Source: Hyphomicrobiales bacterium
GTDB lineage: Bacteria > Pseudomonadota > Alphaproteobacteria > Rhizobiales > Beijerinckiaceae
Direction: 5' to 3'
Assembly (NCBI GenBank): GCA_900473415.1
Contig: UCLR01000042.1
Span: forward strand, 19,356 to 83,355
Length of the DNA: 64,000 nt
A program made the position numbers and the translations under genes. Each line of letters starts with the position of its first letter. Within the stretch, counting starts at the first letter, position 1. The notes beneath the pieces are model-generated. The model saw only the letters and a program-made list of their open reading frames with translations. It was not told the DNA's origin and searched no databases. This document shows positions 32,469-41,874 of the stretch, one piece after another.

Positions 32469-33956
32469 TCAATCCAGCGGAAAGACCGGCCGGCGCAGGT
32501 GCTTATAGGGCAGGCCGGCGATCCGGCTGGTGCAGGGGCCGAGCGTGGCCACGGTGTAGCTGCCCTTCGCGATCTTGTCGTAGGCGCGCCGGTGCGCCAC
32601 CGCGGCCTTGACGCCGATGGCCTTGAGCGCCTCGGGATGGATACCCTGTGAGCGGAACTGGCCGAGATCGAAGGGCGGGGTCTTGCGGCTCGTCAGCAGC
32701 ACGGTCACGCCGTCGACCTTGACGACCGCACTGGGCCCCATGCTGAAGCGCGAGCCCTGCGACGCGGCGAGGTGGCTGTTGAGATCCTCCAGCGCAAAGT
32801 GCCCATCGCTGGCGCTCACGAAGGTCGCCTCGACCGGGATCGGTCCTTCCGCGATGGCGCTACCCTTGCCGCCAATGGCGAGCCGGCGGGTCTCGCCCGG
32901 CGCCGCACCGGCCATGGCGGCGACAGCTGCGGGATCGGCGATGGCGACCGCACAGTTCTCGACCTCATGGCGCAGGAAGGCGCGCAGCACCGAGGTGCCG
33001 TCACCCGGCGCGCCGCCGCCGATATTGTCCGCCGGCTCGACGACGACATAGGGACCGCCCGGCTGGCGCAGCAGGTCCGCTACAGCTTCGTCCAGGTCCC
33101 ATTCCGCCGGCTGGCCGAGCTCGCGCAGGGCGATGGCGGTCTCCGTGAGGCGGGCGAGCGCGTCCTCTGCCTCCGCCTCCGGCCCGGTCGTGGCGACGGC
33201 GAAGGCGACTCCGGCCTCGGGCACGTCCGAGAAGGAAAAGCCGCCGATGATATTCGCGACCCAGATCGCCGGATGCTCCTGTTCGATCTGGCGGGCGAGG
33301 GCCTCGAGATCGCGCATCGGCCGCTCGGCCGTCCCGGTGCCGGTCGGCGGCCAGACCACCGGCGCGTTGCGGGAATACATGCGCGGCACCACGCCTTCCT
33401 TCAGCGCCCGCGCCAGCAGCCGGGCCGAGCGGACGGCGGATTCGCGTGCGTCGGTGTGAGGGTTCTCGCGATAGGCGACGAGGGCGTTGGCATGCCGAGC
33501 CATCGCGGCGGTGAAATTCGCATGCAGGTCGAAGACGGCGAAAACCGGCAGCGCCTCACAGCCGGGAACGCTGCGAATGTGGGCTAGCAGCGCGCCCTCC
33601 GGGTCGGGAGAGGCCGTGGTCACCATGGCGCCGTGCAGCGCGAGCCAGATGCCGTCGATGGGGCCTGAGGCCAGAGCCGCTTTCAAGCCGGCGTCGAAGC
33701 CGGTGAGGAAATGCTCGAAGACGGCGTGGTCGACCGTGCCCGCGGGCAGGGCAGTGTAGTCGACGGTAGGCACCACCTTCCAGCCTTCCGCCTCGGCGAC
33801 TTCGAGGAAGCCGTCGACCGTCGAGCCGTCGCCGCGCCGGGCCAGAAGCGCCTGCCCCTCGCGGATCGTGAAATCGGCGAGCTGCGTCACCTCGTCGACG
33901 AAGCTGTGCGTCTCGTGGAACAGGGACCCCAGGAGGATGCGGCGGCGCTGGGTCAT
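32469..33956 (-). CDS. M81 family (MlrC-like) metallopeptidase, paralogue 1
   Basis: A 495-residue protein of the M81/MlrC family, whose best-known member hydrolyses the linear peptide from microcystin. Candidate metal ligands are H108 in LALHGAM, D143 and H145 in VFDLHANFT, and H167 in RENPHTD; the N-terminal HETHSF matches the ETNTF family block. The C-terminal MlrC domain includes DNIGGGAPGDGTSVLRAFL. The frame is open to 34151, overlapping the divergent paralogue, but the ATG at 33956 after a GGAAGGAG site gives the proper N-terminus. It faces away from the operon starting at 34114, so it may share its regulator. Confidence 0.9.
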   Translation of the reverse strand: MTQRRRILLGSLFHETHSFVDEVTQLADFTIREGQALLARRGDGSTVDGFLEVAEAEGWKVVPTVDYTALPAGTVDHAVFEHFLTGFDAGLKAALASGPIDGIWLALHGAMVTTASPDPEGALLAHIRSVPGCEALPVFAVFDLHANFTAAMARHANALVAYRENPHTDARESAVRSARLLARALKEGVVPRMYSRNAPVVWPPTGTGTAERPMRDLEALARQIEQEHPAIWVANIIGGFSFSDVPEAGVAFAVATTGPEAEAEDALARLTETAIALRELGQPAEWDLDEAVADLLRQPGGPYVVVEPADNIGGGAPGDGTSVLRAFLRHEVENCAVAIADPAAVAAMAGAAPGETRRLAIGGKGSAIAEGPIPVEATFVSASDGHFALEDLNSHLAASQGSRFSMGPSAVVKVDGVTVLLTSRKTPPFDLGQFRSQGIHPEALKAIGVKAAVAHRRAYDKIAKGSYTVATLGPCTSRIAGLPYKHLRRPVFPLD

Positions 33957-34113
33957 GATCGGCTCAAGCTCCTTCCTTCGCGAGGCTTCCGCATCTCGGG
34001 CGTTTGGCGGTTCCAGAGCAAGCGAGCATTGTTCCGCCGGAAGAAACGCGGCGCTTTGACAGGCCGGCCGCAGTCCCGGTTTCATGAGGTGGGCTTGAGC
34101 GGGAAAGTTCTGG

Positions 34114-35574
34114 ATGCGCGTCTTCACTGCGTCGCTGGCGACCGAGACCAATACCTTCGCGCCGCTCTATGTCGACCGCAGCGCCTTCGAGAGCGCCTTC
34201 TACTGCCCGCCCGGCACCCATCCGGAGACGCCGACGCTGTGCTCGGCGCCGATTGTCGCGGCGCGCCGGCGCGCTGCGAGCGAAGGCTATGAACTGATCG
34301 AGGGCACGGCGACCTGGGCCGAGCCGGCCGGGCTCGTCTCGCGCGAAGCCTATGAGAGCCTGCGCGACGAGATCCTCGGCCAGCTCAGGGAGGCGCTTCC
34401 GGTCGATATCGTGCTGCTCGGCCTGCATGGCTCGATGGTGGCGCGCGGATATGACGATTGCGAGGGCGATCTGATCACCTGGGTCCGTGCGCTCGCGGGG
34501 CCGGACTGCGTCATCGGTGCCGAGCTCGACATGCATTGCCATCTGACCGCCCAGATGGTCGAGGGCGCAGACGTCATCGTCGCCTTCAAGGAGTTCCCGC
34601 ATACGGATTTCCTGGCGCGGGCGGAGGACCTCCTGGAGCTTTGCCTGAAAGCTGCGCGCAAGGAGGTGAAACCTGTCAGCGCCGTCTTCGACTGCCGGGG
34701 GCTGGCCGCCTTCATGACCAGTCGCGAGCCCGGCCGCAGCTTCGTCGACCGCATCAAGGCGATGGAGGGGAAGGACGGCATCCTCTCGATCTCGGTTGCG
34801 CATGGCTTCCAGGCGGCGGATGTCGCCGATGTCGGCACCAAGGTTCTGGTCATCGCCGATGGCGACGAGGCGAAGGCTGCGGCGCTGGCGAAGGAACTCG
34901 GCCTCGAAATCCTGCGCTGGGGAACGGGCGCGACGCCGAAGCACTACAAGCCGGAGGAGGGCATTGCGGAAGCGATGAAGCTGGCCACGCCGGGCAAGCC
35001 GGTCGTGCTGGCCGATCGCTGGGACAATCCGGGCGGCGGCGTTGCCGGCGATTCCTCCGTCATGGTCGAGGCGCTACTGAAGCATCCCGAAGTGCCGGCC
35101 GCCATCGGCGCGATGTGGGATCCCGTGGCAGTGAGCCTCTGCCGCGCGGCCGGCGTCGGCGCCGTGATCCCGCTGCGCTTCATCGGAAAGGCGGCGCCGT
35201 CCTCCGGCAGGCCGATCGATGCGGTGGTCGAGGTGACCGGCACGACCGGCGATCTGCAGATCCCCTTCGAACAGAGCTGGGTTTCGCTCGGGCCGGCGGC
35301 GGCCATCCGCATCGGCAAGCTCGACATCGTGCTCGCCTCGACGCGAGCCCAGACCTTCAGTCCGCCGGTCTTCACCGATCTCGGCATCGACCTTGCCTCG
35401 AAGACGGTCGTGGTCGTCAAATCCTCCAATCATTTCCACGCCGCCTTCGCACCGATCGCGGCGAGCGTGCTCTATCTCGACAGCGGCGGACCCTACCCGC
35501 CGGATGCGAGCAAGATCGCCTACACCAAGGTCAAACGACCCTTCTCGCCGCTGGACCCGAACCCATGGCTGTAA
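34114..35574 (+). CDS. M81 family (MlrC-like) metallopeptidase, paralogue 2
   Basis: A 486-residue M81 protein, diverged from paralogue 1. The opening is SLATETNTFAPLYVDRSAF; candidate metal ligands are H105 in LGLHGSM, D139 and H141 in ELDMHCHLT, and H163 in FPHTD. The MlrC domain contains ADRWDNPGGGVAGDSSVMVE. It is the first gene of a plus-strand run with a D-amino-acid-type PLP enzyme, a third M81 protein and an ABC importer. Its stop lies ten bases inside the next gene, indicating translational coupling. The substrate is unknown; amide or peptide bond hydrolysis is the family expectation. Confidence 0.9.
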   Translation: MRVFTASLATETNTFAPLYVDRSAFESAFYCPPGTHPETPTLCSAPIVAARRRAASEGYELIEGTATWAEPAGLVSREAYESLRDEILGQLREALPVDIVLLGLHGSMVARGYDDCEGDLITWVRALAGPDCVIGAELDMHCHLTAQMVEGADVIVAFKEFPHTDFLARAEDLLELCLKAARKEVKPVSAVFDCRGLAAFMTSREPGRSFVDRIKAMEGKDGILSISVAHGFQAADVADVGTKVLVIADGDEAKAAALAKELGLEILRWGTGATPKHYKPEEGIAEAMKLATPGKPVVLADRWDNPGGGVAGDSSVMVEALLKHPEVPAAIGAMWDPVAVSLCRAAGVGAVIPLRFIGKAAPSSGRPIDAVVEVTGTTGDLQIPFEQSWVSLGPAAAIRIGKLDIVLASTRAQTFSPPVFTDLGIDLASKTVVVVKSSNHFHAAFAPIAASVLYLDSGGPYPPDASKIAYTKVKRPFSPLDPNPWL

Positions 35575-36872
35575 CCGCCTCCACGCCTCTGCTGCCGCGT
35601 CTTTCGCTCGGTGAAATCGAGAACCAGCGCCTCGATGTCCTGACCAAGGGCATGCCGCCGGGCGCCTCGCTCCCTCTCTCCGAGATCGGCAAGCAGGGCT
35701 GGAGCCTGCTCAAGGGCGACATGCCGATGCCGCTCGCTGTCATCCGTGAGAGCGTGCTCAAGGCCAACAGCGCCTGGATGAGTGCCTTCGCGGCCGCCAA
35801 CGGCCTGCTCATCGCCCCTCATGGCAAGACGACCATGGCGCCGCAGCTCTTCGATTTGCAGATCGCCGATGGCTCCTGGGCGATCACGGTCGCGACCATG
35901 CAGCAGCTCGCGGTGGCCCGGCATTTCGGCGTCAAGCGCGTCGTCCTCGCCAATCAACCCGTCGGGCCGCAGGAGATCGCAGCCTGCTTCGACGCGCTGA
36001 AAGACCCCGGCTTCGAGCTCTATTGCCTGGCCGACAGCGCGGCGGGCGTCGCGTTGCTGGCGGAGGCGGCAAAGGCGCAAAGCAGCGGCAATCCGCTGCG
36101 CGTCCTGGTCGAGATCGGTTTCACGGGCGGGCGCACCGGCGCGCGCAGCCGGGAGGAGGCTCTGGCCGTGGCGCGGGCCGTCGCTGGCGCGGCGGGCCTG
36201 CTGCTTGCCGGCTTCGAATGCTTCGAGGGGCTGCTCAGCGATACGGCCGGCGCCGACAGGCTGCTCGGCGAGGTCGTCGCGACCGCAGCGGCAGCGGAGA
36301 AGGAGGGGCTGCTTGGCCCCGAGCCGATGGTGCTGAGCGCTGGCGGAACCTCGCTGTTCGACAGGGCCGGCGAGGCGTTCAACGCCGCCGCCTTCACCCG
36401 GCCGATCGTCAAGGTGCTGCGCTCCGGCTGCTACCTGACGCATGATTCCACCACCTACACCGCCGCCTTCCGCCGCATCACCATGGAGACGAGCCTCGCC
36501 CTGCCGCCGGGCGGGCTGGAGGCCGCTATCGAGGTCTGGGCCTATGTCCAGTCACGGCCCGAGCGTGGACGCAGCCTGCTTACCATGGGCAAGCGCGACG
36601 TAGGCTTCGATTCCAGTCTGCCGGTGCCGCTGCGCTGGTTCCGGCCGGGTGGGGCGATGGCCAGGCCCGAGCCGATGCCGGCCGGCCACACCGTGCTCGC
36701 GCTCAACGACCAGCACTGCCATCTCGGCACGCCGGAGGAGAGCCCGCTGCAGGTCGGCGATATGGTCGCCTTCGGCATCGGCCATCCCTGCACGACCTTC
36801 GACAAATGGGCGTTGCTGATACTGGTCGATGACGACTGGCGCGTGACGGGGGCGATCCGCACATTCTTCTGA
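35565..36872 (+). CDS. D-threonine aldolase / D-serine dehydratase-type PLP enzyme
   Basis: A 435-residue fold-type III PLP enzyme. The N-terminal alanine-racemase-like barrel has the Schiff-base lysine in APHGKTTMAP (K88). The C-terminal D-serine-dehydratase-like domain has the metal site NDQHCHLG (H384, C385) and GHPCTTFDKW. Such enzymes cleave D-3-hydroxy-amino acids (D-threonine aldolase) or deaminate D-serine, using PLP and a divalent metal. It overlaps M81 paralogue 2 by ten bases, so the two are translated together. A D-amino acid released by the peptidase is a plausible substrate (inference). Confidence 0.85.
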   Translation: MAVTASTPLLPRLSLGEIENQRLDVLTKGMPPGASLPLSEIGKQGWSLLKGDMPMPLAVIRESVLKANSAWMSAFAAANGLLIAPHGKTTMAPQLFDLQIADGSWAITVATMQQLAVARHFGVKRVVLANQPVGPQEIAACFDALKDPGFELYCLADSAAGVALLAEAAKAQSSGNPLRVLVEIGFTGGRTGARSREEALAVARAVAGAAGLLLAGFECFEGLLSDTAGADRLLGEVVATAAAAEKEGLLGPEPMVLSAGGTSLFDRAGEAFNAAAFTRPIVKVLRSGCYLTHDSTTYTAAFRRITMETSLALPPGGLEAAIEVWAYVQSRPERGRSLLTMGKRDVGFDSSLPVPLRWFRPGGAMARPEPMPAGHTVLALNDQHCHLGTPEESPLQVGDMVAFGIGHPCTTFDKWALLILVDDDWRVTGAIRTFF

Positions 36873-36967
36873 TCGGCCCGTTCCTTGAGATGGAACATCC
36901 GATCCTTGACGCGAAATGCTTGCGACAACTACGCTTTTGAGGTTGCGATCGTATCCGGGAGGTCGAT

Positions 36968-38476
36968 GTGCGCTTGGCTTTGATCCACGTCGTTCAGGAA
37001 ACGAACGACTTCAATCCGGTGCTCACGACGCTCGAGGATTTCGAGGCCTTCGGCATCCATGAGGGCGAGGAGATCGTCCGGCATTTCGGCGAGATCGGGC
37101 AGATCGGCGGGCACTACGCGGCGATCAAGGAGTCCGGCCTCGATGTCGAGACAGTGCCCATCATCCGGGCCTGGAGCGTCGCCGGCGGCCGCATCTCGCG
37201 GGAGGCCTTCGATTTCTTCCAGGCCAAGATCCGGGCGGGGTTGGAGACGGCCGGGCCGATCGATGCGCTGGTGCTGCATCTGCACGGCGCCTGCGCGGCG
37301 GAAGGCATCGATGATGTCGAGGGCGAGCAGGCCGAGCTTTGCCGCCAGATCCTCGGCCCGGACGTGCCGATCCTGCTCGGGCTCGATCACCACGCCAACA
37401 TCACTCAGAAGATCATGGCCAATTGCACGGCCATCGTCGGCCATCGCACTCAGCCGCATGACGTCTTCGACACCGGCAAGATCGGCACCGAGGTCTTGCT
37501 GCGTATCCTGACCGGAAAGCTGAATCCGGTCATGGCCTGGCGCAAGATTCCTCTCCTGTCACATCAGGAGCAGTTCCTGACCTCGAAAGGGCCGATGAAG
37601 GTCTGGTTCGACCGGGCCCGCGCTATCGAGGCGGACAGCCGCGTGCTGCAAGCCTCGAATTATCCGATGCAACCCTGGCTCGACGTCGCGGAAGGCGGTT
37701 GGTCCACCATCGTGGTCACCGATGGCGATCAGGCGCTGGCAGAGAAGCTGGCCGACGAACTCGCCGACCTCGCCTGGTCGATGCGGGACGATTTCCAGGT
37801 GCGCGCGGCGTTTCCCGTTGATGAGGCCGTACTGAAGGCCGATGCTTTCGAGCGCGGCGTGGTGGTGCTCAGCGATACCGGCGACACCGTTTTCGGCGGC
37901 GCGGCCGGGGATAGCAACCTGTTGCTGGAGGCGATGCTCAGGCTCGGCACCAAGGGCAAGGCGCTGATCCCGCTGATCTCGCCTCAAGCCGTGGCGACGC
38001 TGACCAAAGCCGGCGAGGGCGCGGAAGTCACGCTGCCGCTCGGCGGCGATGCCGCGCCGGCCTTCTTCAAGCCGCTGACGGTAACGGGGCGAGTGCGCAA
38101 GCTCGGGAGCGGCGTGGTTCCGCTCAGCTTCAACCATCAGACCGAGGTCGATATGGGCCGCGTCGCCGTCTTCGATGTCGGGCCGGTGACGCTTCTGATC
38201 TCAGAACTTCGCGGCGTCGCGGGGAATGTGCCGGGTGTCTACGAGGCCTTTGGCGTCAAACCCGCCGACTACAAGATGGCCGTGCTGAAGACGGCCTCGA
38301 ACTTCCAGTATTTTGACGACATCGCCTCCGGGCTCGTGCGCGCCGATACGCGCGGGCCGGGGCAGTCCGATGTGTTCACACTGCCGTGGCAGCGGATTCC
38401 GCGCCCGGTCTATCCGTTGGAGACAATAAGCGACTGGCGGGCGCATTCGTCCCAGCCGGGAGCGGGGACGGGCTGA
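36968..38476 (+). CDS. M81 family (MlrC-like) metallopeptidase, paralogue 3
   Basis: A 502-residue M81 protein starting at GTG (36968) with GGGAGG five bases upstream. The opening is IHVVQETNDFNPVLTTLEDF; candidate ligands are H106 in LHLHGAC, D140 and H142 in GLDHHANIT, and H164 in RTQPHDVFDTG. The last motif lacks the Thr-Asp of the other two paralogues, so it belongs to a different subfamily. The MlrC domain includes DTGDTVFGGAAGDSNLLLEA. It is followed 32 bp later by the importer receptor gene and preceded 95 bp earlier by the PLP enzyme. Confidence 0.9.
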   Translation: MRLALIHVVQETNDFNPVLTTLEDFEAFGIHEGEEIVRHFGEIGQIGGHYAAIKESGLDVETVPIIRAWSVAGGRISREAFDFFQAKIRAGLETAGPIDALVLHLHGACAAEGIDDVEGEQAELCRQILGPDVPILLGLDHHANITQKIMANCTAIVGHRTQPHDVFDTGKIGTEVLLRILTGKLNPVMAWRKIPLLSHQEQFLTSKGPMKVWFDRARAIEADSRVLQASNYPMQPWLDVAEGGWSTIVVTDGDQALAEKLADELADLAWSMRDDFQVRAAFPVDEAVLKADAFERGVVVLSDTGDTVFGGAAGDSNLLLEAMLRLGTKGKALIPLISPQAVATLTKAGEGAEVTLPLGGDAAPAFFKPLTVTGRVRKLGSGVVPLSFNHQTEVDMGRVAVFDVGPVTLLISELRGVAGNVPGVYEAFGVKPADYKMAVLKTASNFQYFDDIASGLVRADTRGPGQSDVFTLPWQRIPRPVYPLETISDWRAHSSQPGAGTG

Positions 38477-38508
38477 AGCGAAACTCAACCGAAAACAGGG
38501 GAAAAGCG

Positions 38509-40050
38509 ATGACAAGGCTGTCGCGACGTCAATTCTGCATGACCGGCCTCGCTTTGGCGGGCGCCACACCCCTGGCGGCAAATTGGCCGGCCGCCGCGCA
38601 GCAGCTCAAGGGCGGCACGCTCCGGGTCGCCGTCCTGACGGAGCTTGCGAATTACGATCCGCAACAGCTCTCCACGGTCAATTTCCACGTCATCAAGAAC
38701 CTCTATGACAGCCTGATCGAATACACTCCGGACGGTAAGCCGGAGCCAAGTCTGGCGACCGCCTGGACGATCTCGCCGGACAAGACCTCGGTGAACCTGA
38801 CGCTGCGCGACGGCGTGACCTTCCATAGCGGCACGCCGTTCAAGTCGGACTCGGTTCTCGCGACGCTGCAGAAGGGCGCCGATCCCAAGCGTGGCAAGAA
38901 TGTCTTCTCGACCATGTCGATCGTGAAGGACTGGTCGGCGCCCGACGACCGCACCGTCACGATCAACTTCAAGGCGCCGGTGCCGGAGCGGCAGATCCTC
39001 GACCTGCTGCAGTTCCTGCTGCCGATCGACCCGAAGGGCATCGACACCGTCGAGACCGTGCCGGCCGGCACCGGGCCCTATACGCTGGTCAGTCGCGCGG
39101 TCGGGCAGGGCTTGAGGCTCAAGGCCAATCCGAAATACTGGCGGCCCAACCAGCCGGTGACGCAGGACCTCGTCTTTACCGTCTTCACCGAGGATCAGGC
39201 GGCGACCGCCGCGTTGGAATCGGGCGCGGCCGACATCATCTATGGCGGCTCCTCGCGCAGCGCGGTCCGGCTCAAGGGCGCGGGCTATCAGGTCTTCGCC
39301 GGACCGGGGCCGCTGGTGCAGGTCTTCCGCATCAACTCGACGCGCGGGCCCTTCCGCAACAAGTCGTTCCGGCAGGCCTTCAACTACCTGATGGACCGGC
39401 AGAGCATCCTGCGCGTCGGCTATGCCGGGATGGGGCAGGAGGTGGCGCTGCCCTGGGCGCCAGCGAGCCCGGCTTTCGACGCCGCCTACACCAAGACCTA
39501 TGCCTATGATCTCGACAAGGCGAAGAAGCTGATCGCCGCCTCCGGCCTCTCGGCCGACGAGATGAAGGGCTGGAAGCTGCTGGTGAACGGCAGCGATGAA
39601 TCCTCGGTCTCGATCAGCCAGATCGCGCAGGGCTCGCTGCAGAAGATCGGCATTCCCGTCGAGCTCGACATACGCCAGGGCGCGGAATACGTCTCCGCGC
39701 TGCTCGGCGGCGATTTCGCCGCGACGTTCGGGGCGGTCGGCAACGTTCAGAAATTCCCATCCCGCGTCGCCACCAACTCGATCTATCGCACCTCGCAAAA
39801 TCCGGTCCTTAAGGACCCGCACCCGCATCCGGACTATGTCGCCGCGATCGCCAAGGTCGATGCCTCGACTGGCAGCGCCGCCGAGGTCAAGGCGGCCTAT
39901 GATAACCTCAACAAGGTGATGGTCGAGGAGGCCTTCGGCATTCCGACCAACTCCTACGATGTCGGCCTGATCGTCGCCTCTGACAAGATCGGTGGGGTGA
40001 CGCTCGACATGGACAACCTCCTCGTCGCGCGGACCATCGGGTTCAAGTGA
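38509..40050 (+). CDS. ABC transporter substrate-binding protein, family 5 (peptide/opine type)
   Basis: A 513-residue periplasmic receptor of the DppA/OppA class. The leader LSRRQFCMTGLALAGATPLA has a twin-arginine motif; the predicted cut is after AAAQ near residue 32. The mature part starts KGGTLRVAVLTELANYDPQQ, and LYDSLIEYTPDGKPEPSLA and RDGVTFHSGTPFKSDSVLAT are typical family blocks. The frame extends upstream to 38386 within the previous gene, but the ATG at 38509 has an AGGGGAAAAG site. Ligands of this class include oligopeptides, opines and amides; beside three M81 peptidases, a peptide-like ligand is inferred. Its stop overlaps the permease start. Confidence 0.92.
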   Translation: MTRLSRRQFCMTGLALAGATPLAANWPAAAQQLKGGTLRVAVLTELANYDPQQLSTVNFHVIKNLYDSLIEYTPDGKPEPSLATAWTISPDKTSVNLTLRDGVTFHSGTPFKSDSVLATLQKGADPKRGKNVFSTMSIVKDWSAPDDRTVTINFKAPVPERQILDLLQFLLPIDPKGIDTVETVPAGTGPYTLVSRAVGQGLRLKANPKYWRPNQPVTQDLVFTVFTEDQAATAALESGAADIIYGGSSRSAVRLKGAGYQVFAGPGPLVQVFRINSTRGPFRNKSFRQAFNYLMDRQSILRVGYAGMGQEVALPWAPASPAFDAAYTKTYAYDLDKAKKLIAASGLSADEMKGWKLLVNGSDESSVSISQIAQGSLQKIGIPVELDIRQGAEYVSALLGGDFAATFGAVGNVQKFPSRVATNSIYRTSQNPVLKDPHPHPDYVAAIAKVDASTGSAAEVKAAYDNLNKVMVEEAFGIPTNSYDVGLIVASDKIGGVTLDMDNLLVARTIGFK

Positions 40051-40922
40051 CGGGGCTTGCTGCGGCAGGGCGTCTGCTGCGCCGGCTTCTCGCCCGGCGC
40101 GGCGCGGTGCTCAGCCTCGCCTTCCTGGCGCTGGTGGGGTGTGCCGCACTCTTCGCCGGCCTCCTGCCGCTCGATCCGCTGCGGCAGAGCATAGCGGATT
40201 CATTGAAGCCGCCTTCCACGGAGGCCTGGTTCGGCACGGACGAGCTCGGCCGCGACATCCTCGCACGCGTCGTCTACGGGGCGCGGACTTCGCTGGTGAC
40301 GGCCTTCGGCGCGGTGTTCATCGCGGCGCTCATCGGCGTGCCGGTCGGGCTTGTCGCCGGCTTCTATGGGGACTGGCGCGATTCCGTCCTGATGCGCTGC
40401 ATCGACGTGCTGCTGGCTCTGCCGAACATCCTCTTCGCCATGGCGCTGATCGCGGTGCTGGGCCGCAGCCAGGGCGCGGCGCTGGTCGCGGTCGGCGTCG
40501 CCGGCATTCCGAGCTTCGCGCGCATCGCCCGGGCGCAGGTCATGGCGCTGCGCCAGCTCGATTTCGTCACGGCCGTGCGCGGCTTTGGCGGCGGGCCGGG
40601 CTACATCATGTTCCGAACCATCCTGCCCAACGCCTTGAGCCCGCTGGTGGTGCAGGCCATCGTGCTGGCCTCGATCGCGATCCTGCTGGAGGCTGCGCTC
40701 TCATTCCTCGGCGTGGGCGTGCCGCCACCAACGCCGAGTTGGGGCGAGATGCTGCGCACCGGCAAATCCTATCTCTACGAGGCGCCGACCTATGCGGTGC
40801 TGCCGGGAATCGTGCTGACGCTGACGATCCTCTCCTTCGACACGATCGGCCGGGCCATGACCGCGCTGATCGACCGGGACGAGACCGATGCGGTCCGGGA
40901 GACCGCCGGGGGGCGGCGATGA
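40047..40922 (+). CDS. ABC transporter permease, DppC type
   Basis: A 291-residue inner-membrane permease starting at a GTG that overlaps the receptor stop (GTGA). The N-terminal helix (LSLAFLALVGCAALFAGLLP) is followed by the DppC-family block WFGTDELGRDILARVVYGAR (about 56-75) and the ATPase-contact EAA loop around VRGFGGGPGYIMFRTILPN (about 176-194). About six membrane segments are visible. It pairs with the DppB-type permease that follows, with a four-base overlap. The order C then B is the reverse of the common dpp order. No ATPase gene is present in the cluster. Confidence 0.93.
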   Translation: MTGLAAAGRLLRRLLARRGAVLSLAFLALVGCAALFAGLLPLDPLRQSIADSLKPPSTEAWFGTDELGRDILARVVYGARTSLVTAFGAVFIAALIGVPVGLVAGFYGDWRDSVLMRCIDVLLALPNILFAMALIAVLGRSQGAALVAVGVAGIPSFARIARAQVMALRQLDFVTAVRGFGGGPGYIMFRTILPNALSPLVVQAIVLASIAILLEAALSFLGVGVPPPTPSWGEMLRTGKSYLYEAPTYAVLPGIVLTLTILSFDTIGRAMTALIDRDETDAVRETAGGRR

Positions 40923-41866
40923 CGGCCTATATCCTGCGCCGACTCGCCCAGATGCTGCCGGTGCTGCTGCTCGCCTCTTTCGCGATCTTCGCGATGATCT
41001 ATGCCGTGCCGGGCGGGCCGGTCGCGGTCATCGTCGGCGAGAACGCCTCGCAGGAGGAGATCGCGGCCGCGATCCAGCGCTACGGGCTCGACCGGCCGAT
41101 GGTGGTGCAATATCTCGATTGGCTCGGCCGGGCTCTTACGGGCGATTTCGGGCTCTCGCTGCACAGCCGACAACCCGTGCTGCAATTGATTGGCGAGAGG
41201 CTGCCGGCGACGGCGCAGCTTGCGCTTGCGGCGATCATCGTGGCGCTCGTGCTGGGCATCCCGGTGGGCATCGCCAGTGCGGTCAAACCAAATTCCTGGC
41301 TCGACCGGGTGCTGAGCGGCTGGAGCGCTCTGGCGCTCGGCGTGCCGACCTTCTGGGTCGGCATCCTGCTGATCCTGCTCTTCGCCGTGGAGCTGCGCTG
41401 GCTGCCTTCGGCCTCGCGCCATGTGCCGTTCTGGGAGTCGCCCTTCGAGGCGCTGCGCAGCCTCGCCTTGCCGGCGATAACGCTCGGTCTCTACGTCTCC
41501 GGCATCCTGGCACGGTTCCTGCGCGCCTCGCTGATCGGGGAATCGCGCTCCGACTATGTCCGGACTGCGCGCGCCAAGGGCGTTCCAGAGAACCGCATTG
41601 TCGGGCTGCACATGATGCGCAACGCGCTCCTGCCCTTCGTCACCATCGTGGGGCTGATGATGGCGAACTTCATCGGCGGGGCGGTGGTGACGGAGGCCGT
41701 CTTCACCTATCCCGGCCTCGGGCGCCTGTTGATCCAGGCGATCAGCACCCGCGACTACCCACTCATCCAGGGCTGCATCCTGGTGATCCTTGTCGGCTAC
41801 ATGCTGATCAACCTTCTGGTCGACCTGCTCTATGCCTGGATCGACCCGCGGATCGAATACCGATGA
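40919..41866 (+). CDS. ABC transporter permease, DppB type
   Basis: A 315-residue permease with the DppB start AYILRRLAQMLPVLLLASFA, the extracytoplasmic segment holding ENASQEEIAAAIQRYGLDRP and GDFGLSLHSRQPV, and the EAA-type loop DYVRTARAKGVPENRIVGLH (about 218-237). Six membrane segments fit the family. The ATG overlaps the stop of the DppC-type gene (ATGA). It ends 8 bp before the convergent iclR gene. With the receptor it forms two of the three parts of an importer; the ATP-binding parts must be supplied from elsewhere. Confidence 0.93.
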   Translation: MTAYILRRLAQMLPVLLLASFAIFAMIYAVPGGPVAVIVGENASQEEIAAAIQRYGLDRPMVVQYLDWLGRALTGDFGLSLHSRQPVLQLIGERLPATAQLALAAIIVALVLGIPVGIASAVKPNSWLDRVLSGWSALALGVPTFWVGILLILLFAVELRWLPSASRHVPFWESPFEALRSLALPAITLGLYVSGILARFLRASLIGESRSDYVRTARAKGVPENRIVGLHMMRNALLPFVTIVGLMMANFIGGAVVTEAVFTYPGLGRLLIQAISTRDYPLIQGCILVILVGYMLINLLVDLLYAWIDPRIEYR

Positions 41867-41874
41867 GCGCCGCC

